Numbered from the stretch's first letter, positions 7,792 through 16,245 are shown. The stretch: DNA of 64,000 nucleotides from Lacticaseibacillus brantae DSM 23927 (GCF_001436115.1 NZ_AYZQ01000001.1:760331-824330); one strand, 5' to 3'. Program-made: numbers and translations. The notes: generated from the sequence alone by a model not told the origin.

Positions 7792-9171
7792 TTAATCTTC
7801 CAAATTAGGATTGATTTTGTTCGCCGCGATAACAAACGGTGCCCAAATGGCAAACCCAATGAAGGCATTAAACAGTTGAAGTAAAGGCGCTCGCCAGTCA
7901 AATCCGGTGGCGAGGAATGAGTTAATAAATGGTGGCATCACCCAGACCGTTTGAACTTTGATTGGTGATACCCAACCCCATTGGATGACCCAATAAGCGA
8001 TTGTAACCATCACAACTGGCGCCACGATAAACGGAATAAAATACACGGCATTCAATACGATTGGCATCCCAAACATGACAGGTTCATTGATTTGGAAAAC
8101 CCCTGGGGCAATCGCCAAATTGGCCACCGCCCGTTCGTCTGCCCGCTTACTGAAGATAAAGATTGCAATGAGAAGCAAGACAGTGGAACCGGCACCACCA
8201 ATCCAGGCATACATATCAAATGAAGACCGGGTCCAAAGATAACGCACCGTTTCATGCTGAGAGAAACGATTAATGTTGTCTAATTGAGCAGTCAACCAAA
8301 TGGAATCGAGGACTGGTCCCAATACGTTGGTCCCGTGAATCCCAAAGAACCAGAATAGTTGCACCAGCAACGTGAGCAGTAAGACGGCGCCGTAACCTTG
8401 TGACAAGTGCAACAGTGGTTCTTGGATGGTCTTGTTGACCCAATCAAGAAAGACTTGGCCGTCGAAAATCTGCGTCCAGGCATAAGTGAAAATCCCAATT
8501 GCGTAGAGGGAAACAATCGCAGGAATAATTGCTGTGAAAGCTTTTGAAACTGCCGGAGGCACTGAATCCGGCATTTTGATGGTGACGTTCTTGCGCATTA
8601 ACCAGATATAAATTGCTGCGGCCGCACCGCCAAGAATCATAGCAGTAAACAAACCAGTCGATCCGAATTGGGCGCCAAAGTTGAAATAGCCCCACGCATT
8701 GGTGGTAACCGTTTTATCAGCAACGGTGGCGCCGGCATCGGTGAGAATACGGGCCGCTGAACCAGATAACGCTTTGCCTAAGGTCAGCGTTGCGGCAGCA
8801 GATTGTGTCAGACCCATCAGAAATGCGCCTAAAGTAACAATCCCACCTGCCAGTGGCTCGACCTTGTATTGCAGAGATAAATTATACCCCCATGTGAAAG
8901 CAAAAATTAAACCATAAACCGCTAATGTGGCGGTCCAAACCTGACTATTGACCCCAATAATGGGCTGCATCGCGTTGACGAAACCGTCCATGTGATACTG
9001 ACCTGGAATATCCCGTAATAGGGCGTTTAATAATACCGCAATTGATCCAGCCATGGTCGCAGGCATAGTGGTGATAAACGCATCACGCAGCCCAACAAGC
9101 CAACGAACCGAGCCAATTTTTGTCGCAACCGGAACAATATATTTTTCCAGCCATGCAATAAGTCCGTTCAT
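7792..9171 (-). CDS. PTS EIIC permease, lactose/cellobiose (LacE/CelB) family
   Basis: 459 residues with about ten hydrophobic segments, the normal size and shape of a stand-alone EIIC of the Lac family. The N terminus (LEKYIVPVATKIGS) and central FFGIHGTNVLGPV region are diagnostic; that motif lies in the sugar-binding loop. It imports and, together with EIIA and an EIIB, phosphorylates a beta-linked disaccharide or glucoside; the exact sugar cannot be read. The ATG follows GGGAGGAACATACG. It is second in the operon after EIIA. No EIIB or phospho-beta-glycosidase is encoded nearby. Confidence 0.92.
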   Translation of the reverse strand: MNGLIAWLEKYIVPVATKIGSVRWLVGLRDAFITTMPATMAGSIAVLLNALLRDIPGQYHMDGFVNAMQPIIGVNSQVWTATLAVYGLIFAFTWGYNLSLQYKVEPLAGGIVTLGAFLMGLTQSAAATLTLGKALSGSAARILTDAGATVADKTVTTNAWGYFNFGAQFGSTGLFTAMILGGAAAAIYIWLMRKNVTIKMPDSVPPAVSKAFTAIIPAIVSLYAIGIFTYAWTQIFDGQVFLDWVNKTIQEPLLHLSQGYGAVLLLTLLVQLFWFFGIHGTNVLGPVLDSIWLTAQLDNINRFSQHETVRYLWTRSSFDMYAWIGGAGSTVLLLIAIFIFSKRADERAVANLAIAPGVFQINEPVMFGMPIVLNAVYFIPFIVAPVVMVTIAYWVIQWGWVSPIKVQTVWVMPPFINSFLATGFDWRAPLLQLFNAFIGFAIWAPFVIAANKINPNLED

Positions 9172-9258
9172 CGTATGTTCCTCCCAAAAAAGTATTTAAA
9201 TGTGGCTTTAAGCCCGCATTTACAGTAATGAGCTCGACTAAGTTACCAGCTTGGTCGA

Positions 9259-9591
9259 TTAGTTCAGAGGGACGCCGGCGATCTTCTTGTACAGATCAAC
9301 CATTTCGCCCGCTAAGTCGCGGAACGTGATCGCATTCATCATGTGATCTTGACTGTGTACCATCAGCAGGGTCACTTTGACATGGTCACCCTGCGCCTCT
9401 TTAGTGAGCATGCCAGTCTGAGCGTTGTGCGCCTCGGCCAAAAAGCCGTCCGCCTCTTTTAATTTCGCTGCAGCTTGGTCAAAGTCACCAGTTTTGGCCG
9501 CCATGATTGCTTCCATGGCACTACTTTTGGCATTGCCGCCATTGATAATTAAACCCATGACGGCTTCCAGATTAGCTTCCTCTTCAGCCAT
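9259..9591 (-). CDS. PTS EIIA component, lactose/cellobiose family
   Basis: 110 residues, almost all helical, as in LacF/ChbA trimers. The phosphorylated histidine is in the family motif VTLLMVHSQDHMM, at about residue 79; the QDH that follows is also conserved. It passes phosphate from HPr to EIIB. First gene of the operon; the ATG follows AGGAGGGATTAG. The EIIB that must follow is not in this operon, so a partner encoded elsewhere is implied. Confidence 0.92.
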   Translation of the reverse strand: MAEEEANLEAVMGLIINGGNAKSSAMEAIMAAKTGDFDQAAAKLKEADGFLAEAHNAQTGMLTKEAQGDHVKVTLLMVHSQDHMMNAITFRDLAGEMVDLYKKIAGVPLN

Positions 9592-9685
9592 CTAATCCCT
9601 CCTTCTATTGTCCTGTGCTTTAAGTGTACCCGGTTAAACTACCCGCTGTCACGCATAACTAGCATTATTAAACGTTTTCGATAGC

Positions 9686-9699
9686 TTAAAACGGTTACA
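9686..9699. promoter_or_regulatory. cre-like site downstream of the PTS promoter
   Basis: Read on the minus strand, TGTAACCGTTTTAA matches the catabolite-responsive element consensus TGWNANCGNTNWCA with one mismatch near the end. It lies about 50-60 bases after the probable start point, where bound CcpA would act as a roadblock. Confidence 0.55.
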
Positions 9700-9755
9700 T
9701 TTATTCAATTAAACAATATAGGCTGTTATTTTTTATTAGCACAGTCCTTATATTC

Positions 9756-9784
9756 AATATGCCATTGCCACCAGGCCATGTCAA
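9756..9784 (-). promoter_or_regulatory. Promoter of the PTS operon
   Basis: Minus strand TTGACA, 17-base spacer, CATATT. Expected transcription start near 9749, giving a 5' leader of about 155 bases before the EIIA start. Confidence 0.65.
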
Positions 9785-9802
9785 AGGGAATTTGGCGCGT
9801 TT

Positions 9803-9816
9803 TGCAAACGGTTACA
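9803..9816. promoter_or_regulatory. cre site upstream of the PTS promoter
   Basis: TGCAAACGGTTACA is a full match to the consensus TGNAARCGNWWWCA. Its centre is about 60 bases before the expected start point, the spacing at which CcpA activates rather than represses some promoters. Confidence 0.7.
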
Positions 9817-9834
9817 CTGACCGATTTAGCGAAT

Positions 9835-9864
9835 AAAAAAGAAGTGCGCCAACTGACACACTTC
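9835..9864 (-). terminator. Terminator after the DEAD-box helicase gene
   Basis: Minus strand stem GAAGTG(TG) / (CG)CACTTC with loop, followed by six T. It ends the oxidoreductase-helicase unit just before the cre/promoter region of the PTS operon. Confidence 0.8.
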
Positions 9865-9884
9865 TAGCAAGTAGACCACCCCGC

Positions 9885-11174
9885 CTAATTATTTTTCTTC
9901 GGCTGGCGCTTTCCTTTATTCTTTTGATCCCGGGCACGATGTTTCTTATGTTTTGGCTTTTCAACGACCGGTTTAACCACGGTTGTTTTCGACTTTTGCA
10001 CCACTTTTGGCGCGACAACTTGTGGTGTCTCGCTGTCAGGAGTGACTTCTTGCTCTCGCTGTTCTCGCTTTGGCGGAGTAGTCGTCAGTTCACCGTCCAC
10101 CAAATAGCCACGCTTAATCAAATACTCGGGGAAGCTTTTCTTCAAATCTCTGCGGTCGTGATCATCCCCAAGGGTAATCACATAACCACTGGCTCCCATT
10201 CGCCCAGTGCGACCGGCGCGGTGAATGTATGCTGCCTGACGCTTGGGGACATCGAAATTAATAACGGCAGGCAACCGCGGAATATCCAAGCCCCGCCCAG
10301 CCAAGTCCGTCACTAATAACAGCGTTAGTTTACCAGCACGAAAATCTTGGAGGGCTTTCTGGCGAGCAACCTGGCGACCATTCCGGGATAGCACAGCAAA
10401 GCTAACGGCCTGATGGCGCAAAATGCCGGCGGCTTTCTCAAGGCTTGCATTCTGGTTGAAAAAGACCAAGGCCTGAAACTTAGGCAGATGCGCTAACCGT
10501 CGCAGCCAGTCGACTTGATGCTTGCGGTCAGTTTGGATAAATAAATGCGCCACGGGGCCTTGCGTTTGGTCTTGATCACGAACGTCAAACCAAGTGACCT
10601 CCTGGCCGAACCATTTCTCAAGTTCACGCATGATGGGACTCGCCGTCGCTGAGAAAAAGGCTAATTGAACATCCGCAGGCGCGCCCATCACAATCTGCCG
10701 AACTTGATCGAGACCAGGGTCACGTAACAATTCGTCGGCTTCATCGACGACGATAGTCTGTAGACCGGCAAGCTTAATCCGCCCACTGGTAATCAATTCC
10801 AGTAATCGGCCAGGCGTGGCCACAATCACTTCTGGCTTAGCTTTGAGTTTCTCAATTTGGCGTTTGACATTGGCTGATCCTGTCACCCCCTGTAGTTGGG
10901 CCCCGATTGCTTTAGCGTAGGGGGTGAGCACATCCCGGGTTTGAATCGCTAGCTCTTGTGAAGGGGACAAAATCAGAATTTGTAAACCGTCACCAGGCAC
11001 AACTTTTTCAAGCAAAGGCAAGCCAAAAGCCAAGGTCTTCCCTGACCCAGTCGGTGCCAAGCCGACCAATGAGGTATCTTGTTTCAACGGTTGATAAACC
11101 GCTTCTTGAATCATCGTTTGGTTCGTGAAACCAGCTGCATCCCACAGTGGTTTAAAGGGTGTCGCAATTGTCAA
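9885..11174 (-). CDS. DEAD-box ATP-dependent RNA helicase
   Basis: 429 residues from a TTG at 11174, chosen because AGGAGA lies 7 bases before it and directly after the upstream stop; a longer frame from an ATG at 11204 overlaps that gene and has no ribosome site. Motifs in order (numbered from the TTG): Q-motif region about 8-28, APTGSGKT at 40-47, TPGR near 120, DEAD at 144-147, SAT at 175-177, RGLDIP and HRAGRTGR in the second RecA domain. The last 70 residues are strongly basic (KKHRARDQKNKGKRQPKK), a typical RNA-binding tail. Likely role: ribosome assembly or RNA turnover, perhaps at low temperature; which of the CshA/CshB/YfmL types it is cannot be decided. Confidence 0.9.
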   Translation of the reverse strand: MTIATPFKPLWDAAGFTNQTMIQEAVYQPLKQDTSLVGLAPTGSGKTLAFGLPLLEKVVPGDGLQILILSPSQELAIQTRDVLTPYAKAIGAQLQGVTGSANVKRQIEKLKAKPEVIVATPGRLLELITSGRIKLAGLQTIVVDEADELLRDPGLDQVRQIVMGAPADVQLAFFSATASPIMRELEKWFGQEVTWFDVRDQDQTQGPVAHLFIQTDRKHQVDWLRRLAHLPKFQALVFFNQNASLEKAAGILRHQAVSFAVLSRNGRQVARQKALQDFRAGKLTLLLVTDLAGRGLDIPRLPAVINFDVPKRQAAYIHRAGRTGRMGASGYVITLGDDHDRRDLKKSFPEYLIKRGYLVDGELTTTPPKREQREQEVTPDSETPQVVAPKVVQKSKTTVVKPVVEKPKHKKHRARDQKNKGKRQPKKNN

Positions 11175-11184
11175 AATGTTTCTC

Positions 11185-12168
11185 CTATTCTGGGTCGCCG
11201 GCAAAGATAATGCCAGCAGATTGGCGCAATGTGCCCATGACAGTATGAACCTGCTGGGCTAATGCGAATTGTTTCGTGAAAAAGTCGCGGTCGTGGTTCT
11301 CAATCGCTTGACCAAAAGCTTCTGCTTCAGCCACCATCGGATTAGGTAAAACCGGACGGCTCAAGTTCTGCTCGGCATCGCCTGATACTAAGGTCACCGA
11401 CTTTAAATCGCCGACCGGATCAAACACAAGCGTATCTTTATCTGTATAGATTTCTGAAGCCAAATAACTATTGCTGGTTTTGCCAGTAATCAAGTTAACC
11501 GCGAATTGTGGGTATTGCAATTGCATCACCCCATCGCCATCCACGCCGCTATCCAGTAAATGGGCACGATAGGTTGCGATGTCAGGCATACCAAACCATT
11601 TGACGGCAGCATACACCAGATAAACCCCTAGGTCCATCAAGGCGCCGCCCGCAAACTTGGCTGAAAAGACATTTGGATTCTTGCCATCAATATAAGCGTC
11701 GAATTTGGAAGAATATTTCTTATAGCTCAAAGTGGCCCCAGAAATTGGGTGCTGGTGGACAAAATTATCAATGACAGCGAAATTGTCTTCGTATAGATGG
11801 CGCGCTGCTTCAAAGAGGAACAAATCAGGATGGTCTGCTAATGCGTCACGCAAAGCATCGAGTTGTTGGGGATGAGTGACAAGTGGTTTCTCTACAATGG
11901 CCGATTTGCCGGCTGCCAATGCCATCACCGCTTGTTGCGCGTGAAAGCTATTGGGACTAGCAATATAGACCACATCAAAATCAGCCGCAAAGAAATCATC
12001 AAGGTCAGTATACAATGCTGCCGAGGTCTTAATCTGTTGCGCAAAATCCGCGGCAGTTTCTTGATGGCGCGAATAAATTGCAGTCACTGCGTAACGGTTC
12101 GTTTGGTGTGCGGCGTCAACGAACTGTGCGCTAATCCAACCGGTCCCAATAATGCCAAGTTTTAACAT
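11185..12168 (-). CDS. Gfo/Idh/MocA family NAD(P)-dependent oxidoreductase
   Basis: 327 residues. Rossmann glycine motif GIIGTGWIS at residues 5-13, and the family signature EKPL (residues 94-97) with catalytic Lys, followed by the GGALMDLGVY motif that starts the substrate-binding domain. These enzymes oxidise or reduce sugars, inositols or related polyols. No sugar-specific neighbour is present, so the substrate is open. It is the first gene of a two-gene unit with the helicase 10 bases downstream. Confidence 0.9.
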   Translation of the reverse strand: MLKLGIIGTGWISAQFVDAAHQTNRYAVTAIYSRHQETAADFAQQIKTSAALYTDLDDFFAADFDVVYIASPNSFHAQQAVMALAAGKSAIVEKPLVTHPQQLDALRDALADHPDLFLFEAARHLYEDNFAVIDNFVHQHPISGATLSYKKYSSKFDAYIDGKNPNVFSAKFAGGALMDLGVYLVYAAVKWFGMPDIATYRAHLLDSGVDGDGVMQLQYPQFAVNLITGKTSNSYLASEIYTDKDTLVFDPVGDLKSVTLVSGDAEQNLSRPVLPNPMVAEAEAFGQAIENHDRDFFTKQFALAQQVHTVMGTLRQSAGIIFAGDPE

Positions 12169-12285
12169 CGAATCGCCCCTTTCTTCTTCATTGTATCAGT
12201 CACACTCAACAAAATCAGTAATCAGTTTTCCCGCAAAAAAAATTTTCGTGCTATGATTAAAGAAACCCACAAAGGAGGAAACGTC

Positions 12286-12642
12286 GTGGCCCGATTTAAC
12301 CGTTTGAAACAAGCACTTTCCCAACTCGTGCACCCGAAAAGGGAGCCACCAATTCATGAGATTAGTAATCCCGCACTCGAATTGGCTGAGAACTTCACGG
12401 GTCACTACGCCTTCCTTGATGAGCAGACCAACAAAAGTCATCAGCTCATTATCGGCCCTGATCTGACCATCAAAATTGATGGCCGAGCGCTCCCCGGTCA
12501 GGTGATCGGCGTGACGACCTCGGCTTTGACTTTCCTTGATCATTATGGCTTTCAGCTCATTATTACCTGTGAAGCTGGGGTCCCTGTGAGTGTATACGAT
12601 GAAGCCGAAGACGCCACCTACCAGATTATTACCCCAGAATAG
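12286..12642 (+). CDS. DUF4828 family protein
   Basis: 118 residues from the GTG at 12286, which follows AAAGGAGGAAACGTC; an upstream in-frame ATG has no ribosome site. A basic N-terminal segment (RFNRLKQALSQL) precedes a beta-rich domain with the pattern GHYAFLDEQT...QLIIG...IKIDGRALPG...LTFLDHYGFQL, which I recognise as DUF4828 from lactobacilli. The function is unknown. No signal peptide or membrane segment. Monocistronic on the plus strand, convergent with the YxeA gene and sharing its terminator. Confidence 0.72.
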   Translation: MARFNRLKQALSQLVHPKREPPIHEISNPALELAENFTGHYAFLDEQTNKSHQLIIGPDLTIKIDGRALPGQVIGVTTSALTFLDHYGFQLIITCEAGVPVSVYDEAEDATYQIITPE

Positions 12643-12652
12643 AATTAACAAA

Positions 12653-12691
12653 GAGGCTGCGACGGACCCAACAGGGTCACGCCGCAGCCTC
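12653..12691. terminator. Bidirectional terminator
   Basis: GAGGCTGCG / CGCAGCCTC outer stem with an inner GACCC / GGGTC stem. Weak T/A runs lie on both sides; it sits between the convergent DUF4828 and YxeA genes. Confidence 0.75.
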
Positions 12692-12703
12692 TTCTTTGTT
12701 GAT

Positions 12704-13063
12704 TTACTCGTTTAGTTTAGCGAGTGCCGCCTTTGGCACATCTTTTTTAGGGACGGCCTCCCAGCTAGTCACACCTTTTTTATCATTATAGGTCAACTTT
12801 AAATACGCATTGCGCTTCAAGGGCCGAGTTTTATGCCCGTTGAATTCAAGCTGAATCCCATTACCACTTTCGTCATAACCCTTTTGATTGTACTGATAGT
12901 CAATGAACGCATTACCGTTATCGTCTTTTTCGTTGAGTTTCTTACCGTCATTGACAATTTGCGTGTAATAAGCCGTCCCACCGTAATTAGTCACTTCGTA
13001 AATTTTCAGGCCGCCAAACACCAAAACAATGAGCACGAGCAGGCCGATAATAAATTTCTTCAT
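12704..13063 (-). CDS. YxeA-like (DUF1093) small exported protein
   Basis: 119 residues from the ATG at 13063, which follows GAGGTGA; a GTG three codons upstream overlaps that ribosome site. N-terminal hydrophobic segment (about residues 2-20) serves as a signal or anchor. The remainder is a small beta domain with the YYTQI motif at about 32-36, the 'GYD-x-x-G' region and an AYLKLTY strand, all typical of YxeA (an OB-like fold). Bacillus yxeA is a homologue of unknown function, often near antimicrobial-peptide response genes. No such neighbours here. Confidence 0.8.
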   Translation of the reverse strand: MKKFIIGLLVLIVLVFGGLKIYEVTNYGGTAYYTQIVNDGKKLNEKDDNGNAFIDYQYNQKGYDESGNGIQLEFNGHKTRPLKRNAYLKLTYNDKKGVTSWEAVPKKDVPKAALAKLNE

Positions 13064-13126
13064 CACTTTCACCTCGAGATTATTATCTCAGGTTGGGGTT
13101 CGAGATACCATGGTTTGAGATAACAA

Positions 13127-13858
13127 TCAACGAACAGTTTTGTTAGTTGCGGCTGCAAAGGCAGCTTGACTGCCGACAAACACGGCTGATTGATACCGCG
13201 GGTCGTCCGTCCCGGGCAGCGGTGCCCCATTTGAATATTGCCAGAATGTCGCAGCTTTAGGCCGGCTGGTGCTGATGACCCAGCGGCCAACAGTGGTCGG
13301 CAGAGTTTTAACCCGAGCAAGCATAGCCGGCGTGCCCATGATCACAAAATTTCGATTAAACCGAGTAGCGACCTGCTGCATAAACGTATTCACAGACGCG
13401 GTTAACTGCGCGTCACTGGGTAAATCTGCCTTATAGGCCACGAGATAAATCCCAATGGGCAGCGTCCCAACTGCACTCACCTTGCTGATAAAGTGCTGAG
13501 CCTGCGCGGTCGGGGTACTATCAAAGCTAAAATAATGATAAACCCCTAGTGGCAGTCCCTGCCCTTGGGCGCGATCATAGTTGATGGCAAATTGATCATC
13601 AACATAACTTGCGCCTTCAGTCGCCTTCAGATAAACAAACATGTTCGCCGAAAAACTTGAGAAATCCTGTGGGCCATCTGATTGATCCAGCCGCACGCCC
13701 ATAACGGGATAGGTTCGACTGCTTGGCCGTGGATTGCGATTCAGCCACCAGGTGACGCCAAGGACAACCAAAGCCAACGCCAAGACGATCGCTGCGATTG
13801 TGACTAACCGTTGCCGCCGTGAATATGTTTCTGTATAGATTGGTCGTTTATCGTTCAT
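13127..13858 (-). CDS. Membrane-anchored GH25 family lysozyme-like hydrolase
   Basis: 243 residues: basic cytoplasmic start, one membrane segment (about residues 18-40), then a GH25 (muramidase) domain. Visible family motifs are GVRLDQSDG near 54-62, VYLKATEG near 75-82, GVYHYFSFD near 102-110 and FWQYSNG near 206-212. GH25 enzymes cleave the MurNAc-GlcNAc bond of peptidoglycan. The first motif is altered from the usual GVDVS, so activity should not be assumed. The domain looks somewhat shortened. ATG follows AGGAGGGGACT. Confidence 0.8.
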   Translation of the reverse strand: MNDKRPIYTETYSRRQRLVTIAAIVLALALVVLGVTWWLNRNPRPSSRTYPVMGVRLDQSDGPQDFSSFSANMFVYLKATEGASYVDDQFAINYDRAQGQGLPLGVYHYFSFDSTPTAQAQHFISKVSAVGTLPIGIYLVAYKADLPSDAQLTASVNTFMQQVATRFNRNFVIMGTPAMLARVKTLPTTVGRWVISTSRPKAATFWQYSNGAPLPGTDDPRYQSAVFVGSQAAFAAATNKTVR

Positions 13859-14015
13859 AGTCCCCTCCTGGCTCTAACAATAAAAATTATAGCGCAACTC
13901 AATTCAAAAAGTCGGCTTCCCGCCAAAAATCAGCCCCAAGCCCGACCATGATTCGACATTGACCAATGTCCGCTTGACTCCCATAATAGCGGTAGAAACA
14001 TAAAGGAGTGAGGAC

Positions 14016-14210
14016 ATGCTTGATGATCGGCTGCTTGGCCTGACCTTTACCTTAACCAGTGCGGCAGAATATGGCCAAGTCAGTTTCTTTGGCATTCGAT
14101 ACCAATACCATTTGTTGCGTCCGGCTGAAATCGGCACGCAGGTGATTGTCTTGCGCCATACCCCACGATACCTGGAAGTCGTGGCTGCCGATTCAGTATT
14201 GGCTTATTAG
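14016..14210 (+). CDS. Mini NfeD-like protein (OB-fold domain only)
   Basis: 64 residues with no membrane segment, ATG after AAGGAGTGAGGAC. The pattern (GLTFTLTSAAEYGQVSFFG ... EIGTQVIVLRH...LEV) resembles the C-terminal OB-fold domain of NfeD proteins, in which a G-x-V strand, a Gly-Thr turn and an L-x-V end are conserved. The next gene, 11 bases downstream, encodes an SPFH protein, which is the standard partner of NfeD. The assignment is inference from pattern plus neighbour; the usual membrane part of NfeD is absent. Confidence 0.55.
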   Translation: MLDDRLLGLTFTLTSAAEYGQVSFFGIRYQYHLLRPAEIGTQVIVLRHTPRYLEVVAADSVLAY

Positions 14211-14221
14211 GAGGAGTAATA

Positions 14222-15148
14222 ATGAATCTTGTGCTATTAATTGCGTCAATTGTGATCATTTTATTGATTCTTGTCGTGCTTTTTACTAGTGTCGCGATTA
14301 TCCATACGGGGGAAGTTGGCATTGTGGAACGCCTTGGGAAATACACTGAGACCTTGGAACCTGGCTTCCATGTTGTCTTGCCCCTTATTTATCGCATCAC
14401 AGAAATTGTAAACATGAAGCAAATTCCGCTGAAGGTCGATGAACAAGAAGTCATCACCAAAGACAATGTGGTCGTCCGGATTTCAGAGACCTTGAAGTAT
14501 CACATTACCGATGTCAACGCTTATGTCTATCAGAACAAAGATTCCGTTCTTTCAATGGTCCAAGACACTCGCGCCAACTTGCGGGGAATAATTGGCAATA
14601 TGGATTTGAATGATGTGCTGAACGGTACTGAGTCTATTAACCGGACACTCTTTGAACAGATTGGTGAAACGACTGCCGGGTACGGATTGAATGTTGACCG
14701 GGTCAATATTGATTCGATTCAAGTCGACAGTACCATCCAAGACTCCATGAACAAATTGCTCCGTGCTTCTCGGGAACGGGAAGCTAATATCATGGAAGCT
14801 GAAGGCCACAAACAAGCTGCCATTGCCAAGGCCGAAGGTGAGAAACAGGCCACCATCCTTGAAGCTGAAGCCAATAAACAGACCCAAATTCTACAGGCCC
14901 AAGGCCGCGCCGAGAGTCAGCGCTTGATTGCTGAATCGATTCACGATCAAATTGATTCCATTAAGACCGGATTAACAGAAAACGGTGATTTATATCTGCA
15001 GTTTAAGAATATCGAGGCGTTAGAAGAATTGGCCAAAGGCACATCTAATACGATTGTCTTACCAAGTTCTGCTATCGATTCACTTGGGTCCCTCCCCGCT
15101 GTTGGCCAAGTCCTTGCCAACTCAGCCGTCAAAACCAACAAAGACTAA
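14222..15148 (+). CDS. SPFH/stomatin-like membrane protein (QmcA/FloA-like)
   Basis: 308 residues. One N-terminal membrane segment (about 3-25), then a band-7/SPFH domain opening with HTGEVGIVERLGKY (about 31-44) and a conserved TLEPGFHVVLP stretch, then a long Ala/Glu/Gln coiled coil (about 190-240, repeated EAEG/EAEANKQ units), then a short hydrophobic C-terminal part. Such proteins oligomerise on the inner face of the membrane and organise proteases and lipid domains. ATG after TTAGGAGGAGTAATA. Two-gene unit with the mini-NfeD gene. Confidence 0.9.
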   Translation: MNLVLLIASIVIILLILVVLFTSVAIIHTGEVGIVERLGKYTETLEPGFHVVLPLIYRITEIVNMKQIPLKVDEQEVITKDNVVVRISETLKYHITDVNAYVYQNKDSVLSMVQDTRANLRGIIGNMDLNDVLNGTESINRTLFEQIGETTAGYGLNVDRVNIDSIQVDSTIQDSMNKLLRASREREANIMEAEGHKQAAIAKAEGEKQATILEAEANKQTQILQAQGRAESQRLIAESIHDQIDSIKTGLTENGDLYLQFKNIEALEELAKGTSNTIVLPSSAIDSLGSLPAVGQVLANSAVKTNKD

Positions 15149-15155
15149 TCACAAA

Positions 15156-15183
15156 AAAACCAGCCCAATAGGCTGGTTTTTTT
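15156..15183. terminator. Bidirectional terminator after the SPFH gene
   Basis: Near-perfect stem AACCAGCC / GGCTGGTT with a 4-base loop, A run before and T run after. It serves the SPFH gene on the plus strand and the DUF805 gene on the minus strand. Confidence 0.88.
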
Positions 15184-15269
15184 AATACTATTTTTTGTCC
15201 CCAAGATGACGCTTCTTTGGTGCAACGTGTCAAAGCTTTATATTTATGCGGCATCGAGCGTGAGTGCAT

Positions 15270-15977
15270 TTATTTTTTTGGAGCTTCTGAAGCCGTTGGT
15301 GCACTGGGGTCAGCGACACTCGACGTTTCAGACTGTGCCGTTGCGGATGGTTGTGTGGCCTCATCAGCTGCCGAACTGTCAGCGCCCGCAGGCGTTTTCA
15401 CACGGAAGAAGAACTTCATAAAACCATTACTTTCAGCTTTGACGGTGAATAAGTCCGTTGGTAACACGGCCATAATCAGGAAAATCAAACCAAAGACAAG
15501 GGTGACCCAATTAGTTAACCAAGGCTGGCCTGCAAAACCCGGCCGGCCATAAGGGCCTTCATATGCAAGTTGTGTGGCCATCCGCTGTGCCATCACGATC
15601 ACTTCCAACACCACCATCACCGCCCAGATGACGAGCGTGCCGCGGCCACGAAGACCGACATCACGAGATCGCCGGACGGACAGCGCTAAATCTGGCAGGA
15701 ATAAGGCTAAGCTTGATAAGATTAGCAGCGCGATAAACACAATCATCGCGGTAATCACAGTCGTGCTGCGTTCACCCGTGAAAAACTGCATGCCGAAATT
15801 CACCACGCTAACAGTGGTCCCAGTGAGTAAAATGCCCATCCAAACGCTAACGACTAAACGCATCCACCAGTAACCGGCACGAGTTGAACGCCCGTTAAAT
15901 TCAATGTAACCCCGCCAAAAATCTTTAAAGGCTTGACCAAATGACACTTGGCCAGGTACTTCCATAATCTTCTTCAT
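15270..15977 (-). CDS. DUF805 family membrane protein
   Basis: 235 residues from the ATG at 15977, the second of two adjacent ATGs after GGAGGAGGAA. The DUF805 signature Y-x-x-FNGRSTR-x-x-YWW is at about residues 22-35. Four hydrophobic segments follow (about 38-60, 75-100, 118-135, 155-175), and the RRSRDVGLRG motif lies between the second and third. The last 45 residues are Ala/Ser/Pro-rich and low complexity, which is unusual for the family and may be a flexible cytoplasmic tail. Function unknown; DUF805 proteins are inner-membrane proteins. Confidence 0.85.
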   Translation of the reverse strand: MKKIMEVPGQVSFGQAFKDFWRGYIEFNGRSTRAGYWWMRLVVSVWMGILLTGTTVSVVNFGMQFFTGERSTTVITAMIVFIALLILSSLALFLPDLALSVRRSRDVGLRGRGTLVIWAVMVVLEVIVMAQRMATQLAYEGPYGRPGFAGQPWLTNWVTLVFGLIFLIMAVLPTDLFTVKAESNGFMKFFFRVKTPAGADSSAADEATQPSATAQSETSSVADPSAPTASEAPKK

Positions 15978-16245
15978 CATTTCCTCCTCCAGATGCCCAG
16001 TTGATTGAGACATCAGTTCATCAACCAATATAACATGTTATAGGCATGTAAGCGACTGAAAACCAGGATTGACAAGGCTTACAGCCAGAAAAGTTGCACC
16101 AACAGCCGGTAGAAAACGAGAATTACCCGGGAGTGATGATGAGGCTCAAATTGCGGCTTTGACTCGAGCCCTAACGTGTGCAAACTCGCAACGAGCGGAA
16201 TTTTCTGTCTTTTGGAACGCGATTAACCTCTATTGTTCGAATATT
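15978..16245. other. Intergenic region with no recognised gene
   Basis: Between the DUF805 start and the rlmD terminator. Short open frames on the plus strand have no ribosome site and no recognisable protein. No repeat, tRNA or riboswitch was seen; the promoter of the DUF805 gene must lie at its left end. Confidence 0.6.

Noticed and set aside
12196..12651. A 151-codon minus-strand frame opposite the DUF4828 gene
   Set aside because: The plus-strand gene has a clear ribosome site and a known family pattern; the opposite frame has neither.
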